Below, piece after piece: positions 18,319 to 26,335 of a stretch of DNA of 64,000 bases. Origin of the DNA: Rhodobium gokarnense (GTDB lineage: Bacteria > Pseudomonadota > Alphaproteobacteria > Rhizobiales > Rhodobiaceae); assembly GCF_025961475.1 (NCBI RefSeq), contig NZ_JAOQNS010000002.1:124001-188000 (forward strand), in the 5' to 3' direction. The stretch's first letter is position 1, and each line of letters starts with the position of its first letter. Both the position numbers and the translations under genes were made by a program. Below the pieces are notes generated by a model that ran no database searches, had not been told where the DNA came from, and saw only the letters and a program-made list of their open reading frames with translations.

Positions 18319-18675
18319 ATGGCGGACGGCTATCTCACCACACACATTCTCGACACGGCCAATGGTGTTCCTGCGGCCGGCGTCGGCATCGTGCTCTATC
18401 GCCTTGAGGGGGAGACGCGCACGGAACTGGCGCGCACGACGACGAACGACGACGGCCGCACGGATGCCGCGCTGATCCCACCGGGCGCCCTGCAATGCGG
18501 AACCTATGAACTGGAATTCGCCATCGGTGCCTATTTCGCCGGCAAAGGCGTCGACCTCAAGCAGCCCTTCCTCGACGTGGTGCCGATCCGTTTCGGCATT
18601 GAAGATGAGGCCGCGCACTACCACGTGCCGCTGCTGGCCTCGCCCTTCGGCTACTCGACCTATCGCGGCAGCTAA
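18319..18675 (+). CDS. uraH: 5-hydroxyisourate hydrolase
   Basis: Transthyretin-related enzyme that hydrolyses 5-hydroxyisourate to OHCU, the step between PuuD and UraD. The 118-residue protein has every family hallmark: LTTHILDTANGVPA at the start with the catalytic histidine, TNDDGRTD in the middle with the conserved arginine, YHVPLLASPFGYSTY and the C-terminal YRGS. A GGGGGAGC ribosome site precedes the ATG. There is no signal peptide, so the enzyme is cytoplasmic. puuD follows 89 bp downstream on the same strand. Confidence 0.97.
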   Translation: MADGYLTTHILDTANGVPAAGVGIVLYRLEGETRTELARTTTNDDGRTDAALIPPGALQCGTYELEFAIGAYFAGKGVDLKQPFLDVVPIRFGIEDEAAHYHVPLLASPFGYSTYRGS

Positions 18676-18764
18676 AATCCCAAATGGCCGGCGCGTTTCT
18701 TGCTAGGTTTTTCGACGGATAGCGCCGGCAATCTGAGCGCCGACGGCAGAAGGGGTGACGGGCT

Positions 18765-19997
18765 TTGTACGAATTCGCACTTTACTGGGACTGGATGTCC
18801 TTCGCCGTCCGCTGGCTGCACGTGATTGCCGGCATCGCCTGGATCGGCTCGTCCTTCTATTTCATCGCCCTCGATCTGGGCCTGCGCCAGCGGCCGGGCC
18901 TGCCCCACGGTGTCCACGGCGAGGAGTGGCAGGTCCATGGCGGCGGCTTCTATCACATCCAGAAATACATGGTCGCGCCGGACCACATGCCGGACCACCT
19001 GATCTGGTTCAAATGGGAGAGCTACACGACCTGGCTCTCCGGCTTCGCGCTCCTGTGCGTCGTCTACTACGCCGGCGCCGATCTCTATCTGGTCGACCCG
19101 GCCGTCCTCGACGTGCCGGCCTGGGGCGGCATCCTCATTTCGCTCGCCACCATCGGCGTCGGCTGGGTGATCTACGACCTCGCCTGCAAGTCGCCGCTCG
19201 GCAAGAACGACACCTTGCTGATGGTCGTCCTCTATGTCGCCCTCGTGGTGCTTGCCTACCTCTTCACGCACCTGTTCACCGGCCGCGCCGCGCTCTTGCA
19301 TCTCGGCCTCATCACCGGCACGGCGATGTCGGCGAACGTCTTCTTCGTCATCATCCCGAACCAGGCAAAGGTCGTCGCCGCCCTCAAGGCCGGGGCGACG
19401 CCGGACCCGATGCTCGGCAAGAACGCCAAGCAGCGCTCCACCCACAACAACTACCTGACGCTGCCGGTCCTCTTCCTGATGCTCTCCAATCACTACCCGC
19501 TCGCCTTCGCGACCGAGTACAACTGGGTCATCGCCTCGCTGGTGTTCCTGATGGGCGTCACCATCCGCCATTTCTTCAACACCCACCACGCCGGCAAGGG
19601 AAATCCCTGGTGGACCTGGGCGGTGACGGCAGCCCTCTTTGCCGCGATCGCGTGGCTGTCGACGGCGGGACCCGGCGCGCCGGGTGACGGCGAGGAGGCG
19701 GCCCTGACGCCCCACGAAGAACGCTTCGTCCGGGTCGCCGGCTTCGAAGACGTCGCCAATGTCGTTGCCGGCCGCTGCACCATGTGCCACTCGGCCGAGC
19801 CCTACTGGGAGGGCATCGTCGCCGCGCCCAAGGGGGTGCGGCTGGAGACGGAAGCAGAGATCGCACGGCATGCCCGCGAGATCTACCTCCAGGCCGGACG
19901 CAGTCACGCCATGCCGCCCGCCAACGTCACCTTCGTGGAACCGGCCGAACGGGCGCTGATCCGGACCTGGTACGAGGCGGCGATCGCCGGCTCCTGA
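18765..19997 (+). CDS. puuD: Membrane urate hydroxylase with C-terminal cytochrome c domain
   Basis: Oxidises urate to 5-hydroxyisourate in the inner membrane, passing electrons to its own cytochrome c domain and the respiratory chain, instead of using a soluble uricase. The 410-residue protein has about eight membrane segments between residues 12 and 300 (WLHVIAGIAWIGSSFYF at the start, VFLMGVTIRHFFNTHH late) and a periplasmic cytochrome c domain with the heme motif CTMCH at 338-342 and a likely distal methionine M383 in HAMPPAN. The reading frame opens with TTG at 18765, preceded by AGGGG; the first ATG (18795) would cut into the first membrane segment, so the TTG start is preferred. Confidence 0.95.
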   Translation: MYEFALYWDWMSFAVRWLHVIAGIAWIGSSFYFIALDLGLRQRPGLPHGVHGEEWQVHGGGFYHIQKYMVAPDHMPDHLIWFKWESYTTWLSGFALLCVVYYAGADLYLVDPAVLDVPAWGGILISLATIGVGWVIYDLACKSPLGKNDTLLMVVLYVALVVLAYLFTHLFTGRAALLHLGLITGTAMSANVFFVIIPNQAKVVAALKAGATPDPMLGKNAKQRSTHNNYLTLPVLFLMLSNHYPLAFATEYNWVIASLVFLMGVTIRHFFNTHHAGKGNPWWTWAVTAALFAAIAWLSTAGPGAPGDGEEAALTPHEERFVRVAGFEDVANVVAGRCTMCHSAEPYWEGIVAAPKGVRLETEAEIARHAREIYLQAGRSHAMPPANVTFVEPAERALIRTWYEAAIAGS

Positions 19998-20657
19998 GCC
20001 CGGCACGGCGCCCGGCAAGGGCATTGCGCATCGCATTGGCGACGGAAGCACGTTGCGGAAATGCGACAGAACTTCACAAGGGGTCTCGCGCAGGTATTGA
20101 GATCAGCGCCAAATCTCGTGTAGAAATTGTATGCAGTTATTCAGCTAAACCCCGAAAACAAATATAGAAAACACTGAGAGGCATCTTTTCAGTGACCCCG
20201 CGGGACGTCCACATAGTGGCCCTGCAACCCATGAGACGCCTGCAGTTTTGCAGGGACAAGCCTCAGATATTCCACATATATTAGCGCACCAGGGAGGGCC
20301 CGCTTTCGGGGGAGGCGGGTACGTCGCCGGGCTTTACGACGGCGGCGAAAACGACAACGGAAGTTGTCCGGAGTGTGAAAGGTCTGTTTCCCGCCTTCGG
20401 GGAGTTGTCGGCATCGCCGGCAGCGGGAACGGATGACCGGTGTGGCGCTCCGGCAACGAAAAAGAGGGAGACGGTCTGCGCCGCAAGCGGGGCGCAGGGC
20501 GCGATCGACACCATGCAGGGGCGTCCGCATCGTCGGAACCGCCGACCTTTCCGTCAGGCATCCATCTGGCCGCTATCACGAGCCCGGCAGCGGAGGAGGG
20601 CATAGAATCGCGGGCGGCCCTGCGTCAGTTGACCGACTAAGAAAAAGAACGAGAACC
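19998..20657. other. 660-bp intergenic leader upstream of the LuxR-type gene
   Basis: No convincing gene. Around 20050-20200 the base composition turns AT-rich, unlike the neighbours, and is probably the promoter zone. The palindrome at 20239-20254 is listed separately. Reading frames through the second half are open but have no domain character. Confidence 0.45.
20239..20254. promoter_or_regulatory. Perfect palindrome resembling a lux-box-like operator
   Basis: CCTGCA-GTTT-TGCAGG has perfect 6-bp arms and a 4-bp centre, about 400 bp upstream of a LuxR-family gene. LuxR-type sites have CTG...CAG dyads but usually a wider centre, so this is only suggestive. No T-run follows, which argues against a terminator. 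Confidence 0.35.
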
Positions 20658-21788
20658 ATGACCGGCACCTCCGAATGCAGCGACCTCATCGATCTGATCT
20701 ATCTTTGTGCGACCGACCGGGCCCGTTGGCCCGAGACGCTGGATGCCATCAGGGGGCACCTGAATTTCGACTGGATCGCCATTGTCGGCTGCGGGACCGA
20801 GCCATCGGCTTTCCGGAAATATTACGAGACCCTCGGAAACGATGACCACTGGCGCGAATACGACCAGTACTACAAGTATATCAACCCCGTCAGCCGGTAC
20901 CTGAAGCAGAATCCCGATCAGCAGATATTCTACGACCGCATGGTGATGGAACGCCACGAGCTGGCGAGCAGCGAGTTCGATGCCTGGGCCGCCCGCTACA
21001 ACAGCCGCCATATCCTCGGCACCTCGATCATGCCGCTTTCGAACGGCACCCAGATCTATCTCGGCTTTCATCGGGCCGCCGAAAAGGGCCACGCCACCGC
21101 CGCCGAAATCGCGGCTTTGGAGGTCCTTGCGCCGCATCTCGGCCGGGCGTTCCGGACCTCCCATGCCGCCGCTTGCGGGCGGCCGGCGGTCCCGGTCCTC
21201 GACGCGGTCGTGGAAAGCTACGTCGCGGGCATCGCCTTCCTCTCCCTGGAGGGCGAGATCGCCCGGACCAACAAGGCCTTCGACGAAATCCTGAAGAGCC
21301 ACCAGTGCATCAGCGTCGAGAACCGTCGGCTCCGCATCGCCGATGTCGCCGTCCAGCAGGAACTGGAACGCAAGCTCTACATCGCCTTCCAGAGCCGCCG
21401 GCGCGGCGAGACGCTGCAGAAGGACCAGATCCTGTTTCGCACGGCCAAGGACGACATCTTCGTCGGCGTCTACATCCACCCCCTGCCGCAGCAGCCGGCC
21501 TTCGAGTTCTGCACCGAGGACGCCGTCATCGTCTACCTGCACAGCTCCATGAACTACAGCCCGACGGCGACGGAGCGCTTCGCCGCCCATTTCCGGCTCA
21601 CGGCGACGGAAAAGAAGGTGCTGGAATCGCTGCTGAAAGGCTATTTCCTGGAGGAGCACGCCGAGCGCCACGACATTTCCATCGGCACGGTCCGCTGGCA
21701 CATGCAGAACATCCTGCAAAAGACCCGGACCCGCAACCAGACCCAGCTCGTGCGCGCCGTCTCCTCGATGCTCTTCTACCGCTACTGA
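20658..21788 (+). CDS. LuxR-family transcriptional regulator (C-terminal HTH)
   Basis: 376-residue regulator. The last 65 residues form a LuxR/GerE helix-turn-helix (RLTATEKKVLESLLKG, then ISIGTVRWHMQNILQKTRTRNQTQLV). The first 300 residues contain no recognisable acyl-homoserine-lactone-binding pattern; the middle part (VAGIAFLSLEGEIARTNKAFDEIL) looks PAS-like, so it may sense another ligand. The ATG at 20658 (MTGTSECSDLIDLIY) was chosen because the upstream frame is arginine-rich and featureless. It stands alone behind a 660-bp leader between the purine island and the globin-like gene. A role in controlling either is possible but not shown. Confidence 0.85.
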   Translation: MTGTSECSDLIDLIYLCATDRARWPETLDAIRGHLNFDWIAIVGCGTEPSAFRKYYETLGNDDHWREYDQYYKYINPVSRYLKQNPDQQIFYDRMVMERHELASSEFDAWAARYNSRHILGTSIMPLSNGTQIYLGFHRAAEKGHATAAEIAALEVLAPHLGRAFRTSHAAACGRPAVPVLDAVVESYVAGIAFLSLEGEIARTNKAFDEILKSHQCISVENRRLRIADVAVQQELERKLYIAFQSRRRGETLQKDQILFRTAKDDIFVGVYIHPLPQQPAFEFCTEDAVIVYLHSSMNYSPTATERFAAHFRLTATEKKVLESLLKGYFLEEHAERHDISIGTVRWHMQNILQKTRTRNQTQLVRAVSSMLFYRY

Positions 21789-22117
21789 TCGCTCGTTCAG
21801 TAGAGGGACGTTGTGCGCATAGTGATGACTCTATCACTGGGCGAGTTCTGCGTGATTATACTTATATGATTGCTTGGGATGAAGGGATTTTGAACAGAGG
21901 GCCCGAAATAAAAGGCGTTCTCTTTTCAATTTTTCTGGCAATGTTACCTTTTGTTCATACGTAGTATTGGAGGCTGGGACAGCAGCCGCCGTTGGAGCAT
22001 TGACGATGCCGGCAATGGCTGCATCGGACGGGCAAGGCTCGCGTCACGACATGTCGGTGGCGGCCCCATGGGGCGGGCGGCAACCGGCGGCGGCGGAGCC
22101 GAGAGGAAGGGGCCACC
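21789..22117. other. AT-rich intergenic region with an inverted repeat
   Basis: 329 bp. AGTGAT-GACTCT-ATCACT (21821-21838) is a perfect 6-bp stem with a 6-bp loop just after the LuxR-type stop codon and may act in termination or as an operator. The rest (about 21850-21970) is clearly AT-rich and probably holds the promoter of the globin-like gene. No gene seen. Confidence 0.45.
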
Positions 22118-22606
22118 ATGACGTCACATCTGCAAGAGACCGCTCACCGGGTCGTCGAGCCGAGCGCGTTCATCCGTCTGGAACGGGAGGACGCGGCCAA
22201 CGGCCGGGCGATCTGGCACCTCCTTGAGCACCGCATGGACGCCGTTCTCGATGTCTGTTTCAGCCGCATCACGCAGAACGACACGGCCGGCATGGACAAG
22301 GACCAGACCGTCGATTTCTTCCTCTGGCAGGTCGACCACTGGCGGCGCCTTTTCACCGGCACGATGGACGAGGCCTATGCCGCGGACATCCGCCGCACGG
22401 GCGTTGCCCAGAACCTCAGCGGCGTCGATCTGCGCTGGTACAGCGTCGTCTACACGACGATCGCCAACGAGATCGTCAAGGTGATCGCCATGGCCTTCGA
22501 GGGCGACGGCCGCAGGATCGCCGCCCTGGTCGCCACGCTGAACCGGCATATCGCGGTCGACTCGCAGATGACCCTGTCGGCCTACAGCGCCCACCTGCTC
22601 GACTGA
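22118..22606 (+). CDS. Stand-alone globin-coupled-sensor-like (protoglobin-type) domain protein without proximal His
   Basis: 162-residue, all-helical-looking protein with no signal peptide or membrane segment. The central part reads FFLWQVDHWRRLFTGTMDEAY, then ADIRRTGVAQNLSGVD, then LRWYSVVYTTIANEIV. This follows the pattern of sensor globins (hW..lF.G..d..Y, then iG..H...gl...WY). In haem-binding members the position after G-x-x is the proximal histidine; here it is glutamine (GVAQ), so haem binding by the usual ligand is unlikely. It may be a haem-free sensor or protein-protein module. Strong ribosome site (GAGAGGAAGGGG). No output domain is attached. The next gene is the transglutaminase cluster, 114 bp downstream. 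Family assignment is by pattern only. Confidence 0.6.
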   Translation: MTSHLQETAHRVVEPSAFIRLEREDAANGRAIWHLLEHRMDAVLDVCFSRITQNDTAGMDKDQTVDFFLWQVDHWRRLFTGTMDEAYAADIRRTGVAQNLSGVDLRWYSVVYTTIANEIVKVIAMAFEGDGRRIAALVATLNRHIAVDSQMTLSAYSAHLLD

Positions 22607-22720
22607 GCCGCCGATTGCGGCCCGGAACGACGGCCGGCCGGAAAAAGCGTTGGTGCGTCGCAGGGAATTGTGGAACCTTCCGGTGACACCGCACGCGTTC
22701 GATCCGGGAGTTTCCACGAC

Positions 22721-25700
22721 TTGTCGATCCAGGCCGCCATCCGCCACCTGACCCATTACCGCTACGACCGTCCCGTCAGCCTCAGCCCACAGGTCATCCG
22801 TCTCAGGCCCGCACCGCACAGCCGCACCAGGGTGATTTCCCATGCGCTGAAGGTCAGCCCGCCGGATCACTTCGTCAATCACCAGCAGGACCCCTACGGC
22901 AACTGGCTGTCGCGCTTCGTCTTTCCCGAGCCGGTGACGGAATTGAAGATCGAGGTCGACCTGGTCGCCGACATGACGGTCTACAATCCGTTCGACTTCT
23001 TCGTCGACGACAGCGCCGAGCACTGGCCCTTCGCCTATCCGGAGGACCTCAAGGACGACCTCGCCATCTACCGCACGCCGGAGCCGGCCGGCCCCAGGCT
23101 GCAGGCCTTCCTCGACACGGTGCCGCGGGAAAAGGTCCGCACCGTCGATTTCATCGTCGCCCTCAACGCGCGCGTCTCCGGCGAGGTCGGCTACATCATC
23201 CGCATGGAGCCAGGCGTGCAGACGCCCGAGGAAACGCTGACCCGCGCGTCCGGCTCGTGCCGCGATTCCGGCTGGCTGATGGTCCAGGCGCTGCGCCATC
23301 TGGGCTTTGCCGCCCGCTTCGTCTCCGGCTATCTGATCCAGTTGAAGCCGGACATCGTCTCCCTCGACGGCCCGCCGGGCACCGATCACGACTTCACCGA
23401 CCTCCATGCCTGGTGCGAAGTCTATATCCCCGGCGCCGGCTGGATCGGCCTCGACCCCACCTCGGGGCTGCTGACCGGCGAAAGCCACATCCCGCTCGCC
23501 GCCACGCCCCACTACCGCAATGCCGCGCCGATCTCCGGCTCCGCCAGCTATGCCGAGGTCGACTTCGACTTCCACATGGAGGTAATGCGCACGGCCGAGC
23601 ACCCGCGCATCACCAAGCCGTTCTCCGACGAGGCCTGGTCGGCGCTGAATGCTCTCGGCGACAAGGTCGACGCCGCCCTTGAGGAGGGCGACGTGCGTCT
23701 CACCATGGGCGGCGAGCCGACCTTCGTCTCCATCGACGACTTCGAATCCGACGAATGGAACACCCATGCGGTCGGCCCGATGAAGCGCGACCTCGCCGAC
23801 ACGCTGATCCGGCGCCTGCGCGACCGCTTCGCCCCCGGCGGCTTCCTGCATTACGGCCAGGGCAAGTGGTATCCGGGCGAAAGCCTGCCGCGCTGGACGT
23901 TCTCGCTCTACTGGCGCCGCGACGGCAAGCCGATCTGGGCCGATGCCGGCCTCATCGCCAAGGAGGGCGCCGACACCGGCGCTGGTCCCGACGAGGCCAA
24001 GACCCTGCTGGAAGGCATGGCCGATCGCATCGGCGTCGAGGCCGACCTCGTCGTGCCGGCCTATGAGGACCCGGCCGAGTGGGTGCTGAAGGAAGGCAGG
24101 CTGCCGGAGAACGTCACTCCGGAAAATTCCAAGCTGAAGGACGCGGAGGAGCGCAACCGCATCGCCCGCGTCTTCTCGCGCGGGCTCAACGAGCCGGCCG
24201 GCTACATCCTGCCGGTGCAGCGCTGGCAGAGCCGCGCCTCCGGCCCGCGCTGGCGGTCCGAGCGCTGGAAGCTGCGCCGCGGCCACATCTTCCTCATCCC
24301 CGGAGACAGTCCGGTCGGCTTCCGCCTGCCGCTGGAAGCTCTGCCGCACGTCTCCGAATCCCAGTACCCCTACACCTTCGTCGCCGATCCGAGCGTGCCG
24401 CGCGGCCCGCTGCCGGATTTCGCCGCGGCGATGGAAGAGGCCGCGGCGGAAGAGCCGGAAGCGAAGGGCGACCGGCCGCAGCCGGCGGCGAGCTTTACCG
24501 CGGTGGAGCCTGGCCAGGAGCGGGTCGAGCAGGTCGCCGGCGGCGACAACGAGCACCCGGTGCGGACCGCCCTCAGCGTCGAGCCGCGCGACGGCCGGCT
24601 CTGCGTGTTCATGCCGCCGGTGGAATCGGTGGAGGACTATCTGGAACTCGTCGCCGCCGCCGAGGCGACCGCCGCCGAAATGGGCTTGCCGATCCACATC
24701 GAAGGCTACGCCCCGCCGGGCGATCCGCGCATGAACGTCATCCGCGTCGCCCCCGATCCGGGCGTCATCGAGGTCAACATCCACCCGGCGACGAACTGGA
24801 AGGACTGCGTCCTTACCACCGAGACGATCTACGAGGAGGCGCGCCTCACCCGCCTCGGCGCCGACAAGTTCATGATCGACGGCCGCCACACCGGCACCGG
24901 CGGCGGCAACCATGTAGTGGTCGGCGGCGCGACGCCGATGGACAGCCCGTTCCTGCGGCGGCCGGACCTTTTGCGGAGCATCATTCTCCACTGGCAGCGC
25001 CACCCGAGCCTCTCCTACCTCTTCTCCGGCCTCTTCATCGGCCCGACCAGCCAGGCGCCGCGCATCGACGAGGCCCGCCACGACAGCCTCTACGAGCTGG
25101 AGATCGCGCTCTCCCAGATCCCCCATCCGGGCGCGGGAACGCCGCCGGCGCCCTGGCTGCTCGACCGGCTCCTTCGCAACATCCTGATCGATGTCACCGG
25201 CAACACCCACCGGGCCGAGATCTGCATCGACAAGCTCTATTCGCCGGACGGCCCCACCGGCCGCCTCGGCCTTGTCGAATTCCGCGGTTTCGAGATGCCG
25301 CCGCACCCGCGCATGAGCCTTGCCCAGCAGGTGCTCCTGCGCGCCCTCATCGCCCGCTTCTGGCAGGCCCCGGTCGGCGGCGACCTGACCCGCTGGGGCA
25401 CGGTCCTGCACGACCGCTTCATGCTGCCCCATTTCGTCTGGGACGATTTCCTCGATGTGCTGAAGGACCTCGCCGGCCACGGCTTCGAATTGAGGCCCGA
25501 ATGGTTCGAGGCCCAGGCCGAGTTCCGCTTCCCGTTCTGCGGCGCCGTCACCTATGAGGGCGTGGAGATGGAAATCCGCCAGGCCCTGGAGCCCTGGCAT
25601 GTGCTCGGCGAGACCGGCGCCATCGGCGGCACCGTGCGCTATACGGACAGCTCCGTGGAGCGCCTGCAGGTCAAGCTGACGACCACCGACCCGGATCGCT

Positions 25701-26077
25701 ACGTCGTCACCTGCAACCGCCGCCGCGTTCCATTGAACAAGACCGGCACGGGGGGCGTTGCCGTCGGCGCGGTGCGCTTCAAGGCCTGGCAGCCGGCGAT
25801 GGCGATGCACCCGGCGCTGCCGGTCGATGCGCCGCTCACCTTCGACATCTTCGACAACTGGTCCGGCCGGGCGCTCGGCGGCTGCGTCTACCACGTCGCC
25901 CATCCGGGCGGGCGCAGCTACGACACCTTCCCGGTCAACGGCTACGAGGCCGACGCCCGCCGGCTTGCCCGCTTCGAGGCCCATGGCCACACGCCGGGGC
26001 TCTACGAGCCGCCGCCGGAGACACCGCACAAGGAATTCCCGATGACGCTCGACCTGCGCCGTCCGCCGGGGCTGTGA
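22721..26077 (+). CDS. Transglutaminase-like protease domain fused to DUF2126 (amidoligase-associated)
   Basis: Large cytoplasmic protein of 1118 residues from a TTG at 22721 with GGGAG ten bases upstream; this start gives the common family N-terminus ([20 protein letters not shown]). A GTG at 22670 adds 17 residues. Residues 1 to about 100 are the bacterial transglutaminase N-terminal beta domain. The papain-like transglutaminase core follows, with the triad C180 ([10 protein letters not shown]), H229 (LHAWCEVY) and D245 (GLDPTSG). DUF2126 starts near residue 325 with [15 protein letters not shown] and runs to the C-terminus. Proteins of this kind are always found with circularly permuted ATP-grasp/Alpha-E proteins. 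Comparative genomics proposed a peptide-tagging or peptide-synthesis role; no reaction is proven. First gene of the cluster. Confidence 0.92.
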   Translation: MSIQAAIRHLTHYRYDRPVSLSPQVIRLRPAPHSRTRVISHALKVSPPDHFVNHQQDPYGNWLSRFVFPEPVTELKIEVDLVADMTVYNPFDFFVDDSAEHWPFAYPEDLKDDLAIYRTPEPAGPRLQAFLDTVPREKVRTVDFIVALNARVSGEVGYIIRMEPGVQTPEETLTRASGSCRDSGWLMVQALRHLGFAARFVSGYLIQLKPDIVSLDGPPGTDHDFTDLHAWCEVYIPGAGWIGLDPTSGLLTGESHIPLAATPHYRNAAPISGSASYAEVDFDFHMEVMRTAEHPRITKPFSDEAWSALNALGDKVDAALEEGDVRLTMGGEPTFVSIDDFESDEWNTHAVGPMKRDLADTLIRRLRDRFAPGGFLHYGQGKWYPGESLPRWTFSLYWRRDGKPIWADAGLIAKEGADTGAGPDEAKTLLEGMADRIGVEADLVVPAYEDPAEWVLKEGRLPENVTPENSKLKDAEERNRIARVFSRGLNEPAGYILPVQRWQSRASGPRWRSERWKLRRGHIFLIPGDSPVGFRLPLEALPHVSESQYPYTFVADPSVPRGPLPDFAAAMEEAAAEEPEAKGDRPQPAASFTAVEPGQERVEQVAGGDNEHPVRTALSVEPRDGRLCVFMPPVESVEDYLELVAAAEATAAEMGLPIHIEGYAPPGDPRMNVIRVAPDPGVIEVNIHPATNWKDCVLTTETIYEEARLTRLGADKFMIDGRHTGTGGGNHVVVGGATPMDSPFLRRPDLLRSIILHWQRHPSLSYLFSGLFIGPTSQAPRIDEARHDSLYELEIALSQIPHPGAGTPPAPWLLDRLLRNILIDVTGNTHRAEICIDKLYSPDGPTGRLGLVEFRGFEMPPHPRMSLAQQVLLRALIARFWQAPVGGDLTRWGTVLHDRFMLPHFVWDDFLDVLKDLAGHGFELRPEWFEAQAEFRFPFCGAVTYEGVEMEIRQALEPWHVLGETGAIGGTVRYTDSSVERLQVKLTTTDPDRYVVTCNRRRVPLNKTGTGGVAVGAVRFKAWQPAMAMHPALPVDAPLTFDIFDNWSGRALGGCVYHVAHPGGRSYDTFPVNGYEADARRLARFEAHGHTPGLYEPPPETPHKEFPMTLDLRRPPGL

Positions 26078-26080
26078 CGG

Positions 26081-26095
26081 CGCCCCTTCGGGGCG
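26081..26095 (+). terminator. Small GC hairpin right after the DUF2126 stop codon
   Basis: CGCCCC-TTC-GGGGCG is a perfect 6-bp stem with a 3-base loop, starting 4 bp after the stop codon. No T-run follows, so it may only pause or attenuate transcription. Confidence 0.35.
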
Positions 26096-26167
26096 GCGAT
26101 GCTATTCTGTGAACAAAATCACCCATAATGCCGCAAGCAAGGGAACCGCGGCGCGATCTTGTTGATT

Positions 26168-26184
26168 GTAGACTTAATTCGTCT
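26168..26184. promoter_or_regulatory. TAGAC-N7-GTCTA palindrome in an AT-rich promoter zone
   Basis: A 17-bp inverted repeat (TAGAC TTAATTC GTCTA) lies in the 258-bp gap between the two big genes of the peptide-modification cluster, within an AT-rich segment (26100-26220) that looks like a promoter. It suggests that the ATP-grasp/Alpha-E gene has its own controlled promoter. Confidence 0.4.
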
Positions 26185-26335
26185 AGGCTCGTTTTCCGAA
26201 AAAAGCGGTCTGCAATCTTTCCGGCACTTAACCGCGATAGAATTGGCGACGGATGCGTTCCGGCCCGTGTCCTGTTGTGACAAGGTGCCGGGATCGCCGC
26301 GATGAAACGGTATTCAACAGGTCGGACCGACGGAC

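Noticed and set aside
19998-20657. Small genes upstream of the LuxR-type gene
   Set aside because: Frames on both strands lack start signals and domain patterns; the region looks regulatory.
22124-26029. Open frame of 1301 codons on the minus strand
   Set aside because: It is antisense to the transglutaminase-DUF2126 gene. Its translation is low-complexity (D/G/A/R/V-rich) with no domain, a common by-product of GC-rich codon use.
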